A stretch of DNA of 64,000 bases from Pardosa pseudoannulata (GCA_032207245.1 CM063502.1:119390969-119454968), one strand, 5' to 3'; counted from the first letter of the stretch, positions 10,585-23,873 are shown. Notes: generated by a model not told the origin, from the letters alone. Numbers and translations are program-made.

Positions 10585-13500
10585 TAATGTCAGATCAGGC
10601 TTCTAAAAGGTTAAATGCCATTCTACACAGGCCACTGATGCTAAATGGTAATATTTTTCGAAGGAATGTTAACTAGATTTTAAGATTTTTTTTTTCAAAT
10701 TAAAGTTAATAAATTTGGTAAATCGAAATCACTACATAACAAGTGATCCGTGAGAAACGACAAGTCCTTCACGAAATTTTTCGGAAAGTAATACTCAGAG
10801 TACATTTGCAAATTTACATTTAAAGTAAAACTAGTATGAAAAAAAAACATGTTTTGACAAACCACGAGACAAATAAATTCGAAAAAAAAAGTGATGCAGT
10901 TTTTACAGTTATACTGAAAAGTTTAAATAGCAAATAAAAATTAAGAAAACTGTTAAATGGAAGTTTTAAAAACTGATATTCACTTTCAAGTGAAAATATG
11001 CTTAAATAACAATTCTCATTCTGCATAATACTAAAAAAACTCTAGGTTCACTATGTATTGTTATCTTACATTGACGGAAGCTTTTTTAATATACGTACAC
11101 ATCAGAAATTTCTTAAAGGCATGAGACATTTCTTATTAAATAACACAACTTTGAAAAATTCCCCTCATAATCGTGAGTTTCTACTCATCCATGAAATTTT
11201 TCATTTGTTGGTTGTAAACTAAACTATTCAGAGAAAAAGATATCTTGTAGAAATACACCATCAGAAACATCCAAAATTTGAATGATACAGATGATAAATG
11301 AAAAGATACGAAATATATTAAATAATAAGCTAGAATGTAATTTCCCTCATAATCTTCAGCTTCATTTACATCCATGAAATTCTTCATCTGTTGGTTGTAA
11401 ACTAAACTACTAGGAGAAAAAGATATCTTGTAGGAATACACCATTAGAAACATCGAAAATTTGAATGGTTCAGATGATGAATGAACCGATACAAAAAATA
11501 TTGAATAATGAGCTAGAACGACTAGTTCACTTGAAAGCTAATTAATGAATTAGCGCTTATATGATTTGATATAAAACAGGACAACAATATCCATTAGAGG
11601 AATATTTATTAGATAAATAGAAAATAATTATTAATCAGATGAACAATAATATTTAATTCCCAAAAGTTAAAAAACCTACTGGCTACCTGAAGCAAAAGTA
11701 TTCAGTTTAAATGTATTTAATCATAGTATACAAGTGAGAGAAAACTGATATAGAGCGGTCTTGATGCAACGCATCTCCAAAATATATCTGATATAGAGCA
11801 TAATGGGCAGAATGCTAGAACCGTTTAATTATCTTGAACAAATCATTATTTGCATAAAGATTTGGTTAAGAAACTTGGAGATATTATTCGTCTTTGTAAA
11901 TGTAAGGCAAAAAATAGCTGCTAATGGCTTAATGTTTGCACGTTCGACCAGTACACATCAATTTCCTCTTTGAAATTGTGGGGAATCTTTGTTCATAAAC
12001 AAGACTACTAAAGGTAATCACACCATATTAAACTAACATTTCCTCTATTAATAATTCTTTCTTCACTAAATTACAAACTACTGATAGGTATGTATTTCTT
12101 GGGGGAGGGTAGTCGTGCACATCGAACGAAAGCGCGCCGACAACGTTTTAGATAACATCCGGGTCTTTATCAGAGTTGTTGCTAGATGAAAGGATCATAC
12201 AAGCTAAGTCAGCCTTTATGTTTACGGCTCAGTCAAGGACATTGTGGTGTTTGCCAAAATTTTCCGACGGGTAATTTGCGTGCAGCATATTGCCTACATT
12301 CCATTTTTAAGTAGAAGATCATTCATATATTTTCAAACACGAGTGTAAAATTATCCTTATATTGTCCACTTTTCCGGATGAAATACATTTTCTCGGCCGC
12401 GGTTCTAAGCGAAAACAAACACATCTTGAATATTTATGTCTTGAAGTTAGAAGAGGCGTAACAGTTTCTGTCACAAATATTTATTTGCTTTTCTCTGTCA
12501 GTCATTAACTGGATGTTATTCATTCAACTGAAACTCTGTGGCAATAAATAAATGAATAAACATTTTAATGTTTTCCATGTCTTATAAAAGATAGAATTGA
12601 CATGCAACTGAGAAAAAGAAAATATAATGTACTCTAAGTAGAAAGATATTTTCTAATATAGTACTTTCATGCCTTTATTTTAAATGCTCTCCCTTCGACT
12701 TTCTAGTACACTCTTACATAGATAAGAATATCAATTATAGAGTATCGTCAAAAATGATTGTGCCTATATATTATGCAACAAAATAATCTCGATTGGCATC
12801 CTTGAAAATCCCCTAAAAACATACAAAATGACTTTTTTTTCCATTGAAGGTTTGCCAAAACAACAACTGGTGACGCAACCAAAGAACCTTTTCCAGATTG
12901 CGTCCAAAAGTTGATAGAGATCTAAAATTTTGAGCCAAAGGTCTACCAACTAACTTATTGACTTTTTTTATTATCATCTTTGCACATGTAGGCATAATTC
13001 CAGAATTTTTTTTGTTTAAAAAAATATAAATTAGATATATCTGAAACTTTAATATTATTTCACAGTGCGAGAGAATTAAATCAAATCTCCGAAGTTTTAT
13101 GTAGTCAAAATTTTTTATTTAAGATTTAATGATCAAAATAGTACTAATCTAGATAACCAATTAAATTCTGCTTAAACTAATTATAATTTTTACTGAGTAA
13201 CAGCAGATAGTTTCAGAGGAAATCTCTAGTTAAATTTAATTACAAAATCAATGAACATCAAACGGGTATAATGAAATCGGCTGTGTTCTTAATTTGTGAT
13301 AACATATATAATATTTTTGCTCCAAATTTTTAGGTGAACTATTAAGACTTTATACACAAAACTTTACATTGATTTTTAGGGATCATTAAAATTATATTTC
13401 ATTTTAAATACTTCACTGATACAGTGAAAATACTGAAATTTGAGTTTCTTGTATATATTTGAATATAAAATTAAATAAGCAACTTACTATTCATTCCAAT

Positions 13501-13895
13501 CGTAGTTTTATTTTACACATTATTGAAAAAGGTATAAAACATTTAATACTTAAATATTGACTATTTTTAAAAAAGCCTTAGAAATTTTAATGAATGAAAT
13601 TCAAAGAAAACTGAATACAGAAAAATTCTTTTAAAGTTTTCATTTGTTAAAAAATCCTTAAAAAGATGTCCTACATGTAAATAACTTTTGAATTATTAAA
13701 TATTTAGATTTTCCTGGATGAGTAAAGAATTTATAAGGATAATTTGTGACAACAAAACCATTTTTACCATCATTTTGGTATCATGTAGCTTAAAAACATC
13801 ATATGAATATTGTAAAATGCAGAAAAAGCTTTTAAAAAATTAAATATACATCTGAATGAACACAAACCGGTATCGTGTTTTTTACACGTTGGGCT
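10585..13895. other. AT-rich intergenic DNA with one tandem duplication
   Basis: No gene was recognised. It contains the 181-bp duplication at 11165..11522 and a less AT-rich patch at about 12100..12300 that could be a regulatory or unclassified repeat segment. The ORFs of 60..90 codons have no family features. Confidence 0.4.
11165..11522. repeat. Tandem duplication, period about 181 bp
   Basis: 11165..11345 and 11346..11522 align over their whole length, sharing 'tgttggttgtaaactaaact', 'gagaaaaagatatcttgtag' and 'atttgaatg', and differ by scattered substitutions. The minus-strand frame stays open through both copies (11181..11453), giving a repeated 28-residue stretch, but the encoded sequence resembles no known family and is probably a chance frame. 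Confidence 0.9.
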
Positions 13896-13899
13896 GAAT

Positions 13900-14085
13900 A
13901 GGTTTGATTTTGTTTGGAACTCTACCTACTATTTTTTGAGGGGGGACACGGAATTAATTTAGACTAGTAACTACTGCTTAGTACCGATCCTGAACACACA
14001 TGCCAAAAAAGGAAATCGACCTTCTCAATTTAAATTGCCGAAGTCAGCGCCGTACCTATTTGGCGGTCGATCGGCTTCAAATGCT
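13900..14085 (-). mobile_element. Decayed tRNA-derived SINE, antisense
   Basis: Read on the minus strand, parts follow the order of the SINE at 35290: 'gaccgccaaataggtacggcgctgac' (head), 'gttcaggatcggtactaagcagtag' (core) and a tail complementary to 'tttgattttgtttggaact'. Divergence is heavy and the B box is not recognisable, so the call rests on the order of parts. Confidence 0.5.
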
Positions 14086-14239
14086 TTGAAGTGAATAGGA
14101 AAAAATAAGAGCTTCTCACATCGAACAGCAAAGAACTAGAAATCAAGCTTTGTTCTCACAGGAGCAAAGCTTGATTCTTAGTTTCAAATTATGATATTTA
14201 TACCATTGAAATTAAAAACAACAAACTTTTAAATAAGTA

Positions 14240-15123
14240 CAGTCGAACTCGTTTATAATGATTTAACGAGAACTCGGATTTACCGAGGGAAGCGAGAATA
14301 TTTAGTGGGATCAATGTTAAGTTTATGGAACAGAAGTCGCTTTTAATGAGCAGGACCTGGTTTTAGCGAGCAATATTTTTCTGTGTTGCATTCTTTTTTC
14401 TCATCTTTATAGTCTTTCTGTTTTACCTTTATTTTTCTTCTCCGCGATTTAATACTTTTGTAAGAAAAATTCCTCCAGCATTCCAATCTCAATAGGGAGG
14501 GATCACAAATCCGGTGCAATTGAATTTTTGCCACTTCCGTAAGCAACTGATTTTGATGATTCTGGACCGGAGAAATAGAAGTGGAACAGCATCAAATACC
14601 AATGTCAACGTGCTGGAAGAGATACGTTTGATGAACGATGCATGGGAAAGTGTCACATCAACATGTATCATCAAGTGTTTCCATAAGGATGGATTAGAGA
14701 GTTGTCAAGACGGTCAATCCACTGAGGAAGAAGAGGTTGACAATTTCATACAAACTGCAAGTTTGGAAATGACCAAAGAATTCCAAAACTATGTATTCAT
14801 CGACGACGAACTGATGACCTCAGATGTACCGACCACCGAAGATTTTTCTTCCCGTTTATTATTTCTTTCCTTTAAGACTGCAACTAGAAATTTTTCGCTG
14901 ATGGGGTGGGGTTAATTGTCATTAAATTAAGAAAAGTATTTAATTAAATTAATGTAATTAAAATAAGTATTAATTAAATTTTAAGTAAACTCAATCATTT
15001 GACCTCCCAAGCCTTCCCCCTTCTGGTTGCATGCCTGCCTTAAGGACCCGTTTATTACGAGCACTGGGATTTAACGAGTAAATGTTACGGTCCCTTTGTG
15101 CTCGTTATAAACGAGTTCGACTG
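14240..15123 (+). mobile_element. Second Tigger/pogo-type transposon, internally deleted
   Basis: The terminal inverted repeats are CAGTCGAACTCGTTTATAA at 14240 and its complement ending at 15123, with TA on each side (14238..14239 and 15124..15125). Inner subterminal repeats recur: 'gatttaacgag' on the left and 'ggatttaacgagtaa' on the right. At 884 bp it is short of a full element and holds only a C-terminal transposase piece. Confidence 0.9.
14514..14915 (+). pseudogene. Tigger/pogo transposase C-terminal fragment
   Basis: A 133-codon open frame. Residues of about 30..60 read NVLEEIRLMNDAWESVTST followed by IIKCFHKDGL, matching the stretch after the DDE catalytic core of pogo/Tigger transposases, where a conserved AW.sVt..tI.nCF.kaGf pattern occurs. 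An acidic stretch (STEEEEVDNF) follows. The catalytic Asp/Glu residues are absent because the upstream part was deleted. The frame stays inside the inverted repeats. The initiating ATG is probably fortuitous, since the frame enters mid-protein. Confidence 0.75.
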
Positions 15124-15125
15124 TA

Positions 15126-16810
15126 TTTTACTAGGAGTTACATAAAAAAAATAATCGAGCTCTTACATAATTGTCTCGTTTCCTACTTTGCAAGTGACCT
15201 TACATGACCCTAACATCTTTTAGAGTGTGTATGTGGCTGAAAACAAAATAAAGATTTGCTATTTTCCCCGATTTTCAACATCTATAAACTGTTAGTTTAT
15301 AACACATCTGCTATACACGTGGCAAATTTTCAACTTCCGATCAGCTGTGCGAGGAGACGGAAAAATGTTTATATCTCCTTCTTCTCGAGTTTGCTCTACT
15401 TACGCATGCAGACATCATTTTTCAGAACTTTTTTCCCTTCAGTCTAAACTATTAAGGTCAAGAATTATGTTTCATTTTTCTCTAAATTTAAGCTGTTTCC
15501 TGTTTAAAAAGTTGGAATAATTTTAGAAGTTTCGGGTATTTAGAAAGGCATTTGGAATTTTACTTTAAAATTCTACAGTCATCAACTTACAAGATATTTC
15601 TCTAAAAATATAATTAAACGGTTTGAAAAATTTTGTGGCATAATGTTTGTAGCTATGCAATATAGACAGCAAATAAAGAATTATTTCTCTATAAGAACAG
15701 GCGTGAACAAACTTATTTGCGTTAGATGTGGGAAGGACTTTTTTGGTAATAGTACACCTGCGTGCGGCTGAGTTCTTTTAGAATTTACTTACATACATAT
15801 TGATGTTTTTTTTACAAAAAGTTTTTGATGCTTATAAATATTAGTAAAGTTTTAAGAAATTGCTAAATTGAATTGCCATTTTCTGATTTTTTGGATGTCC
15901 AATTGGGTTTATTTTAGAAGCTTTACGCTTAAAATTTGTATTACCAAGCATTTTCCCTCAGAATAAAATTCTACAGCAGTGTAGTTCAACTCTGCTTGTC
16001 TCACAGTTTTCAGAAGAATAGCAAAAATTGCAATTAGTCGTAGTACTCGTTATGGAGAAAAGGCAAAATCGATTCACTTCCGTTTGTATACAGCTAATAT
16101 GTTACACTGAATGTCGTGAGATATCATTTGACGGCAGAAAATGATGTTTATTTTTACGAATGTCGATAGATATCGCTGAATGCTATTAAGTAATATCATT
16201 TTTGACATTGAATGCCATTGGTTATAAAATTAAGGAAAAACATTCAATAAAGTAGGTTTCGTAAAAACTAGCAAATTAATTAAATGATATAAAAATTATG
16301 TTTATTTTTAGGAATATCGGTAGATATCACTGAATGCTTTTAAATAATATCGTTATTTACATTGAATGCCATTTTTAATAACATTAAGAAAAAACATTCA
16401 AAAAAGTCTCTATCATAACAACTGGCAAATTGATTAGATTTCCATTTACATAATACAGGTAAATATCGGCAGAAGTCCAAAATTTGATGTCTCACATTCT
16501 GCGACTTTCAAAATATTATCCAACATTGACCGATATATTTGTGCTACCTTAGATTATCATCAGATGTTTCCAAAGATTTAGGTTTAATATTAAATCCATA
16601 TTAGAGCTACACAAGTTGACAACTGAAAGTTTTGTCTACTTAGAAAAATAAAAGTGTCTTTTACTTTTTATTTTTTGCAAATGTGAGACACAGTTTCCTT
16701 CATTTAATATTCGCCACGATGGTAATTACAGATTTTGTTGGTCACTTTGTTATGGGAGTATCATATAGAAGGAAAACTTTACTCCCAATACAAGACAAAT
16801 GTAACCAAAC
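15126..16810. other. Intergenic DNA, nothing recognised
   Basis: Short chance ORFs only. At 16120..16390 there are two loosely repeated stretches sharing 'gatatc.ctgaatgc' and 'acattgaatgccatt', probably an old duplication. Confidence 0.4.
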
Positions 16811-16814
16811 CTTA

Positions 16815-16870
16815 TTCGGGAATCAAACCCAAGTCCATCGAGTGGAGGCACAGCACGTTACCCACATCAT
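16815..16870 (-). mobile_element. tRNA-like segment, possible SINE head, antisense
   Basis: The minus strand reads 'gggtaacgtgctgtgcctcc', then 'tggacttgggtttgattccc', so an A-box-like segment is followed about 30 bp later by a B box (GGTTTGATTCCC). A functional tRNA is unlikely because the acceptor ends do not pair. No second full copy is present in the window. Confidence 0.4.
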
Positions 16871-18011
16871 CCTCAGAAATGAGGCTTTTCTTCCTGATTC
16901 TGCAGACCTCTCCCACACCGATGACAGTACTTTTGGATCAATAGATTTATTCAACACGTACTAGGCTTAAACCTGGCACCTCGTAATGTGACATCGGCAA
17001 GTGCCTTCTCGAGCACGTCTAAATCTCCCCTTTCCCCTCAGCCATAATAGTGCTAGGATGTATAAATCCCTCCATATGGAGACGTGTATCACGATGGGTA
17101 GTGAGAAATACAAAAAAATTGTGATAAAAAAACAATTCTACTAGAGTCTTCAAAAGCTAATCCTTCCTCGGATAATCAGAACGACGACTCGGTGATATTG
17201 TATTTCAAATTGTTTTGTTCATAAAGAATATATGTTTCTTCATTTTGTTTTGCTGGATTTATGCTGCTTATAAAAGTATAATTAAAAGAATTCGCAGCTG
17301 AATGCCGGCCTTGTCATTTATTAAAAGTGGTGAATCTGGTATATCACTGCTTTCACTCGAGGATATACTGTTTTACACAAATCCACACTGTTTCTCACAG
17401 ACGCACAAAATTTTCTACATTACTTCTATCATGCAGTGAAAACTTGTTGATTTTCAAACATCCTCTTTCAGTGATACTTAACACTTCTAGAACACTTGTT
17501 TCATAAAATTCAAAACAATTTTGAGAACAATTAACTAAGTAATAGCAATTTGTCTCTCATATCATCAAAACTCTAAACATCCTACGCTTTAGAATTATTT
17601 CATTAGAGACATATAAGTTAGCTGTTTGTTACCAAAGTTTGGTACTTTATTTTATTCTCTGCTCCATGAAAATGAAATAATTCACTATATCTAGTAAATA
17701 AAAATAAAAATTCTGGAAACGTTTGTTAACTCTACACATATTCAGCAATCAGTGTGAAATTTGATAGACGAATTTCGGAGAATTAATTTGATTTTTGCAG
17801 CCTCTTTTGAGATAGTGAGGGGGAAAACCCGAAAACAAACATTTAATTATGACACATGTTCATTTCCATTACTGAGTTGGCTTCAGTAAATGACCTTTCT
17901 CTCATTTTTGGTATAATATGTAATACAGTTCTGAAATGCAATATAAAATTTTGAATAAATATTACCTTCATTTATTAGCCTCAATTATCCAAACTAGGAG
18001 ATAAGCGGCTA

Positions 18012-18480
18012 GTATGTAAATACAGGGCCGGTGCTAGTAGATGTGCAGTGCGTGCACTGGTTACTAGATTAAATTAAGTATTAGTTCAAAGGAACAATAT
18101 ATCCTGATTATTAAACGGTTTTTCTATCTAAATGAATGTTCCTATTAATAGTATTATTCTCAATATCGTATTCTTTCTAACAGGCTACAGAAGTGTAATT
18201 ATCATAAGAAGTGCAAACTGCTAAAAGTTTCAGTATTTGGAAATGTTTTACTTTTGTGATTTACTGAATAGTATTGATCAATAAGTTATGTACTGATTCT
18301 CCGATACCCAAAAATATTTTTTGGCGTAACTGGTTACTGGATTAAGCTATGTAGTACTTCTAAGAAAAAATGTATTTCGATTAATAAGCGTATTTTTCAT
18401 CTAACTGAATGTTCCTATCAACAGTATTCTCGATATCGTATTCTTTCTTTTTAGTAGATTTTAATACCTTTACAATACAT
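18012..18480. repeat. Degraded direct duplication, spacing about 272 bp
   Basis: 18058..18185 and 18330..18455 share 'ctggttact.gattaa', 'aatgaatgttcctat.aa' and 'tatcgtattctttct'. The left copy is preceded by 'cagggccggtgctag', which resembles some hAT termini, but no matching right end was found. Confidence 0.6.
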
Positions 18481-18717
18481 CATAAGCTCAGAATGCTACA
18501 TTCCTCATACGAATATTGATTTTATTTTAACAATCCATCTTTACCTAATTCATGATATTTAAGGATTATCAGATTTTCTCCGCTTTTGTTTGGTGGATCT
18601 AGCTTTTTCAGCATTAATTCATACAACTTCACACTCTTGTTGAATATTTTATTATGGAAAAACCATAGATTGGACAATGCATCATCCTATTAGGGTGCAA
18701 TACAAACACATCCAAGT

Positions 18718-18778
18718 GTTACTCGGAAATCGAAACGAAGATCACTGATTGGAAGTGCGAAACACTAACCATTTTACA
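18718..18778 (-). mobile_element. tRNA-like segment, decayed SINE head, antisense
   Basis: On the minus strand, 'aaatggttagtgtttcgcac' (A-box-like) is followed by 'cgtttcgatttccgag' (B-box-like) at tRNA spacing. There is no acceptor stem pairing. Confidence 0.4.
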
Positions 18779-18792
18779 ATATGTGTTTACAG

Positions 18793-19387
18793 CAGGGGTT
18801 CCCAGGAACGCCGTGAAGGGAGGCCAGGAACACCGTAAGGCATTCCTTTTCGAGCTCCACCAGCCTTTACTACACAAGACGAAGAAGTCTTACTCTCTTC
18901 GTCTCTCATTCCAACAGTGGGAAAGCAAAAGTTGCTTGCTCAAATTTAATGGAGTTTTGAATTTCAATCAAAACTGAATATCACACATTAAGTACAAAAA
19001 GACAATGATCCTAATTTCCTTTGCAACATCCTATCTATGTGAGGCTGTATTTCCAGCTGTCGGCGTAAAACACCAAATATGGTTCGAAAATTGATACGGA
19101 GCAAGAAACGAGAATAGATGTATCAAGCCTTTCTCCCCAGCTTGTAAAAATGTGTGGAGATCAATACTGTCACCCATCACATTGAATTTTTCACTTGCTT
19201 CAGAAAGTTTGTTTTCTTTTCATTCGTCTTTAATTTGTTTTCTTTCTTGTCAATTACAACTATTTTGCTTTTCCACAAAAGTGTTGTTTTATTTATCTGC
19301 GTTCAATTAACATTATAGTGGAAATATTACAAATGAGGCGCGTTACTCGAAATGCGCAGTGCGTTGATAAAGTTTGGGAACCCCTAG
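18793..19387 (+). mobile_element. hAT-type transposon fossil
   Basis: It starts CAGGGGTTCCCAGG and ends TTTGGGAACCCCTAG, giving short inverted ends typical of hAT. The flanks gtttacag and gtttatta match at 5 of 8 bases, consistent with a decayed 8-bp target duplication. At about 19022..19160 the plus strand reads ATSYLCEAVFPAVGVKHQ, then a stop, then YGARNENRCIKPFSPA. This follows the hAT transposase C-terminal dimerisation region ('..TsyLCEagFS....iKtkyRnrL'). At 595 bp most of the transposase is gone. Confidence 0.75.
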
Positions 19388-19389
19388 GT

Positions 19390-21400
19390 TTATTAGGTAA
19401 GATAACGGATTTACCCCACATAAAATCAAAGATATTCCAAATGTTATGAATTTTGTCACTTAAAACTAAACTTTTTAAGGGGATACTGCAGTTTCCATGG
19501 AAATTTAAATCTTTATATTTCAATATTTCTGAGGTGGAAAATATTTAACTAGGTTTTGGAATGCATCATATCAATCATGTAAAAAAATTTAAAAGTTTTT
19601 ATCATAATATACATTTTTTGTTAAAAAGTGTACTTACAACAAATAAAATATTACATATTTCTTATGAAATTATAAAGATTCTTGCTCAAGAATTGTCTTT
19701 CTGCGATAAATTTTGGACTATCTGGGAGACTACTACTTCGACACATATTTTGGTACTTTTAACTTTAACTAATCCAAAACTTATATTTCAGAAATAACTT
19801 TATAAAACTGATAAAGTGATAAATAGAATTTGGGTGTGAAAAGTAAACTTAATATTGGCATTTATTCGGGATTCTACAAATAAATTGCATTGATTACAGG
19901 GTTGAATAATGACAACAATTAATAAAATCATCTATTAATCTCACTGAGGAAATAGCATAGAATTTTCGTGTATGTTGAAGATAACAGGGTGATACAAAGG
20001 GTTCACTCATTTTGTCATAATATACATTTGACACATAGATACGATTAGTACTGAAAATATTAACAAAATTTATAATAAGAGAACACCTTCTAGTTGATAT
20101 TTTTCCTACTATTCGTCTTAAATTTCACATTACTTGATGACTAACTTTGAACATAATTAAGTCAGTTATCAAAATTCTTATATCAGAAGTTTAAAAAGTG
20201 TAGTAAAAGTGTTTTAGGTAATATTGCAAATCAAATAAAATTCGAAATTTATTTTTCTCTGTTTAATTAGTGAAAAAACTCTATCTAAATTCATTCAAAT
20301 TTCTAATACTTTTATATTTCTACTAATGAATTGCGAAATTTCACCATATTGAACTCTTAAATATTTAAATAACACTCTTCCAAAGCCTTCATTGACAACA
20401 AGTATATGCGGACGTAAGATAATATTATGTATGAGCTATGAATAAGTTATATTTAGATATTTAAATGTAACAGTTTCAAAATCTTGAGCTATATTTTCTC
20501 TAGACAAGTGGGAAGATTCATTTTTCTAAAAATAAACTCCAAACGGAGTCAATAAATGCAAGTACCAAAACAAATATTTTTGCTACTTTCTCTAGCTAGC
20601 TTCACTCTTTTTCAACCCATCAAACATATTTGTTTTAGATATGTTCATCACATATATTTTTTGCTCGAAATAGCAAATGGAAAACTGCTTAGTGCATATT
20701 AATGCGATAGAAAACTACATAAGCATCTCTGCACTTACCCCAATGTAAATAGTCATCTTCTTTTTTGTACTTGTTCTGCCATAAGACCTTTTATACCAAA
20801 ATACAGGACAACTACGTTGTGTTAATATATATACATATCTCAGCAAACACACTCAACCAAATTATAGATCTCTCACTGTTTGTTTGAAGGAAATACTTTC
20901 TGGATATTGAGTTAGATTACAGGTAAAGCATTATGTTATTTCAAATATTAGTCTTCATACAGTCTCGAGGGTGGACAATGATGACGTTCATTTAGCATCA
21001 TCGAGGATGGGACTAATGACATGTAAGATACCATAATGCATCATCCATCATACAAGAACGAGAAGACCATTAGGGAAACTGAATGCATATGATTAGTATG
21101 AGAATGACTGTCGTTCCTAACTGTGGGTAAAAACGATGTTAAGGATTGATATGTTAAAGATTGCTAGAAAATAAAATATTTGGAAGGAAACTCTCAACTG
21201 CATCTTCCACGAAACAGACAAAAGAAAAAGTTCTTTTATGCATGACAATAAACAAAAAATTATTCGTAAAATAAAGAAAAGCTTTAATAATGATAGCTAA
21301 GAACAACAAATTAGAAATATGCTTTCAGTTTGTTTTTCATAAATACATCACGAATTAATAAATACATGCCTACACACATATTTTTAAAACATTTAAAACA
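19390..21400. other. AT-rich intergenic DNA, nothing recognised
   Basis: There are no copies of the repeat families in this window and no credible coding frame. Small chance ORFs of up to 78 codons were discounted. Confidence 0.4.
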
Positions 21401-21406
21401 CTTCTT

Positions 21407-21897
21407 AAAATATATTCCCAATTAAATTATTTTCAATTCAAAACAAAAATAGGTGTTAAATAACAAATCATTTTATATTTTTTATATTTTTATATTTCGG
21501 TATCACTTAGGGGAGTCCCATTATTAATATGCATGTACTTGATGACTGATCTGTCATAAATTTATTTAATATTAGGAATTACTTATAATTAATCATAACC
21601 AAGACCAAACTATAAATATAAGAAATCTTATATTCCTTTTATACTCTCTGAATAACTATATTCCCATTTAAATTATTTTCAAGACAAAAATAGGTGTTAA
21701 ATAACAAATCGTTTTATATTCTTTTATATTTTTATATTTTGGTATCACTTAGGAAAATCCCATTATTAATATGCATATATTTGATGACTGATCTATCACA
21801 AATTTATTTAATACTAGGAATTACTTTAATTAATCATAACCAGGACCAAAATATAAATATAAAAAATCTTACATTCCTTTAATACTCACTGAATAAA
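21407..21897. repeat. Tandem duplication, period about 247 bp
   Basis: Two adjacent copies (about 21407..21653 and 21656..21897) share 'ataggtgttaaataacaaat', 'cccattattaatatgcat', 'gatgactgatct' and 'attaatcataacca'. Identity is high by eye, with short indels. Confidence 0.92.
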
Positions 21898-21899
21898 GA

Positions 21900-23400
21900 C
21901 TTTCTCTTAAAATGTATATTAAATATATAGACTACATTAAACTAAAATACTATATTTCTAACACCATAGAGCATAAAGCACCATAGAGCATTTATTATGT
22001 TATTTGTCTAAAAACATTACTTTGACTTCCTTCAACTAAACATAAACAACCTTTTATTTTAATAAAATCATACTTTATTAAGCAAATTCGACAAAAATTT
22101 AATACATCAAAACTACAAAATTGAATACACACCTTTAAACAAAAAAAAAACCACAATACTAACTATCAACATATTTACCCCATAACAATAACAACACACA
22201 TTATTCCAAGATAATAGTCTAAAAATTTACAAATAATACCTTTAAACTAAAAACATCATAACAAACCATCCATCAATTTATGAATATAATTATTATTATT
22301 ACTGAGACAAATAAAAAACTGTACATTCATTCTAGATTCATAATATAGTTATCATATTAATTACTTTATATATATTAAATTTTTCGAAGCACAAAAGATG
22401 ATATAAACCAATATATGCGTTGGTGTGCAAAACTTTATCATTAAATATATCATATCTATTTTTAACTATAAAAAAATAAAATTAATTGTATCAACACATA
22501 ATCTCATATAAATTATATAAAATTTATGTACTAATATAGATCGTTCATAAAATATAACTAAAACAATTCTATACATCCAAAAATTAAATATTTTCATAAG
22601 TTTATCACAAAAAAATATAAAATTCTTAACTCGAATACATCATATTATTAAATTATATAAATTTAAAAAATCATACTCAAAACTACATATAAAGAATAAA
22701 GGATAAAATTAAATTTATTAAAAAATACCTATAAATTACTATATCAAATGTAATATTGAATCTTTTTTTAAAACTCAATAACATTTAAACAATCTTAACT
22801 TTGTGATTAATTTATGATAGATCTTTAAATATATAAAACAATATTTATAATTGATAGTGATCTTATATTTTAACACACATCATTCAAAAAATTGATTAAA
22901 TGTTTAGCATCCCTGCGATTATTCTGTGATATATTTGAAGTTTATAACACAATATTAGTTATTGCGTACTGATTATTCATATAACATGCTTTTGATTCGT
23001 ATGGTCAAAATACCACTCAAAAAAAATAAAATTACTTGAGGGAAGCGAAAGATTAACATATAAAAAAAGATTATTCTTCTTGATCACATTATAAATATTA
23101 ATTATATATATGTAAGTCTCAAATAAGTAATTCTTTATTTAAGCATTATAGCAATATGACTATATTATGGCTATGTGAATCATACATAAATACACCACAA
23201 AATAAAATTACTTAATGCAAACATTATCATTAAGAAATAATATCCTCTTATAGCATAAGGATATTGTTATGTAAGTCATATTCTAATAGAAAATGATGGT
23301 TGATGTGTTTGCATAGTCGTAAATTCATATTACAAATAAAATGAACTAAAACAGGTAGTATGTAATGTTTTTATGTAAGTTATTGTATTTGGTGTGCTTG
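21900..23400. other. Extremely AT-rich zone with A/C-over-G/T skew
   Basis: G is scarce on the plus strand over 21950..22300 and stretches of A and C dominate. No tRNA, rRNA or mitochondrial reading frame could be recognised, so a nuclear copy of mitochondrial DNA is not claimed. No gene was seen. Confidence 0.4.
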
Positions 23401-23693
23401 GTACGTATATAGTGTTTCATCTTCATTCTTTCATTCTTAACTAAGATCATACAATTTTTCACTGTGTTACTGCAGTTCGTTTTCTTAACCTACACAAATA
23501 CAACTTGATCCCCATATTTTAATGACAAATAAACCTCCTAATTACATAAACCTCGTGAGCAAAGGTTCTATCAAGACATATACAATTATGTCATATAATT
23601 TCTCTGTCTTGGCCAAATGTACTTGAACTCTGACGGTACCGTTGTTTATTAAATATTATAAACACTTGAAAGATACAAGGAATTTAGACTTAC

Positions 23694-23873
23694 TTTTGCT
23701 GTCTCAGATCTTCTATCCTCAGGAATTGTTGAATAATGTCTCATTCTAGTGTAATCATTCTCTCGTGCAACAGCACCATCTTGATTAGATCCTTCTGGAG
23801 GACTGTAAGACAGGCTACGAAACCAACTTAAACTCAACTTCCTCATAACTATTTATTGCATCCCAAGTCGTAC
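23694..23873 (-). CDS. Probable first coding exon of an unidentified minus-strand gene
   Basis: On the minus strand a splice acceptor ('tttcattgcttatattag') precedes a short leader and an ATG at 23846. Fifty-one codons follow (MRKLSLSWFRSLSYSPPEG at the start, MRHYSTIPEDRRSETAK at the end), leading straight into the donor GTAAGTCT, with GT at 23693..23692, in phase 0. The residues are polar and charged with no membrane segment, so this would be a hydrophilic N-terminus. The exon has a balanced codon mix unlike the surrounding AT-rich DNA and no repeat copy. The protein family was not recognised and downstream exons were not found at lower coordinates, so they may be beyond the window or too short to see. 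The frame continues past the donor to 23649, but that part is intronic by this reading. Confidence 0.55.

Noticed and set aside
11181..11453. 90-codon minus-strand ORF with an internal repeat
   Set aside because: It spans a tandem DNA duplication and the repeat is explained by that; no family or splice evidence.
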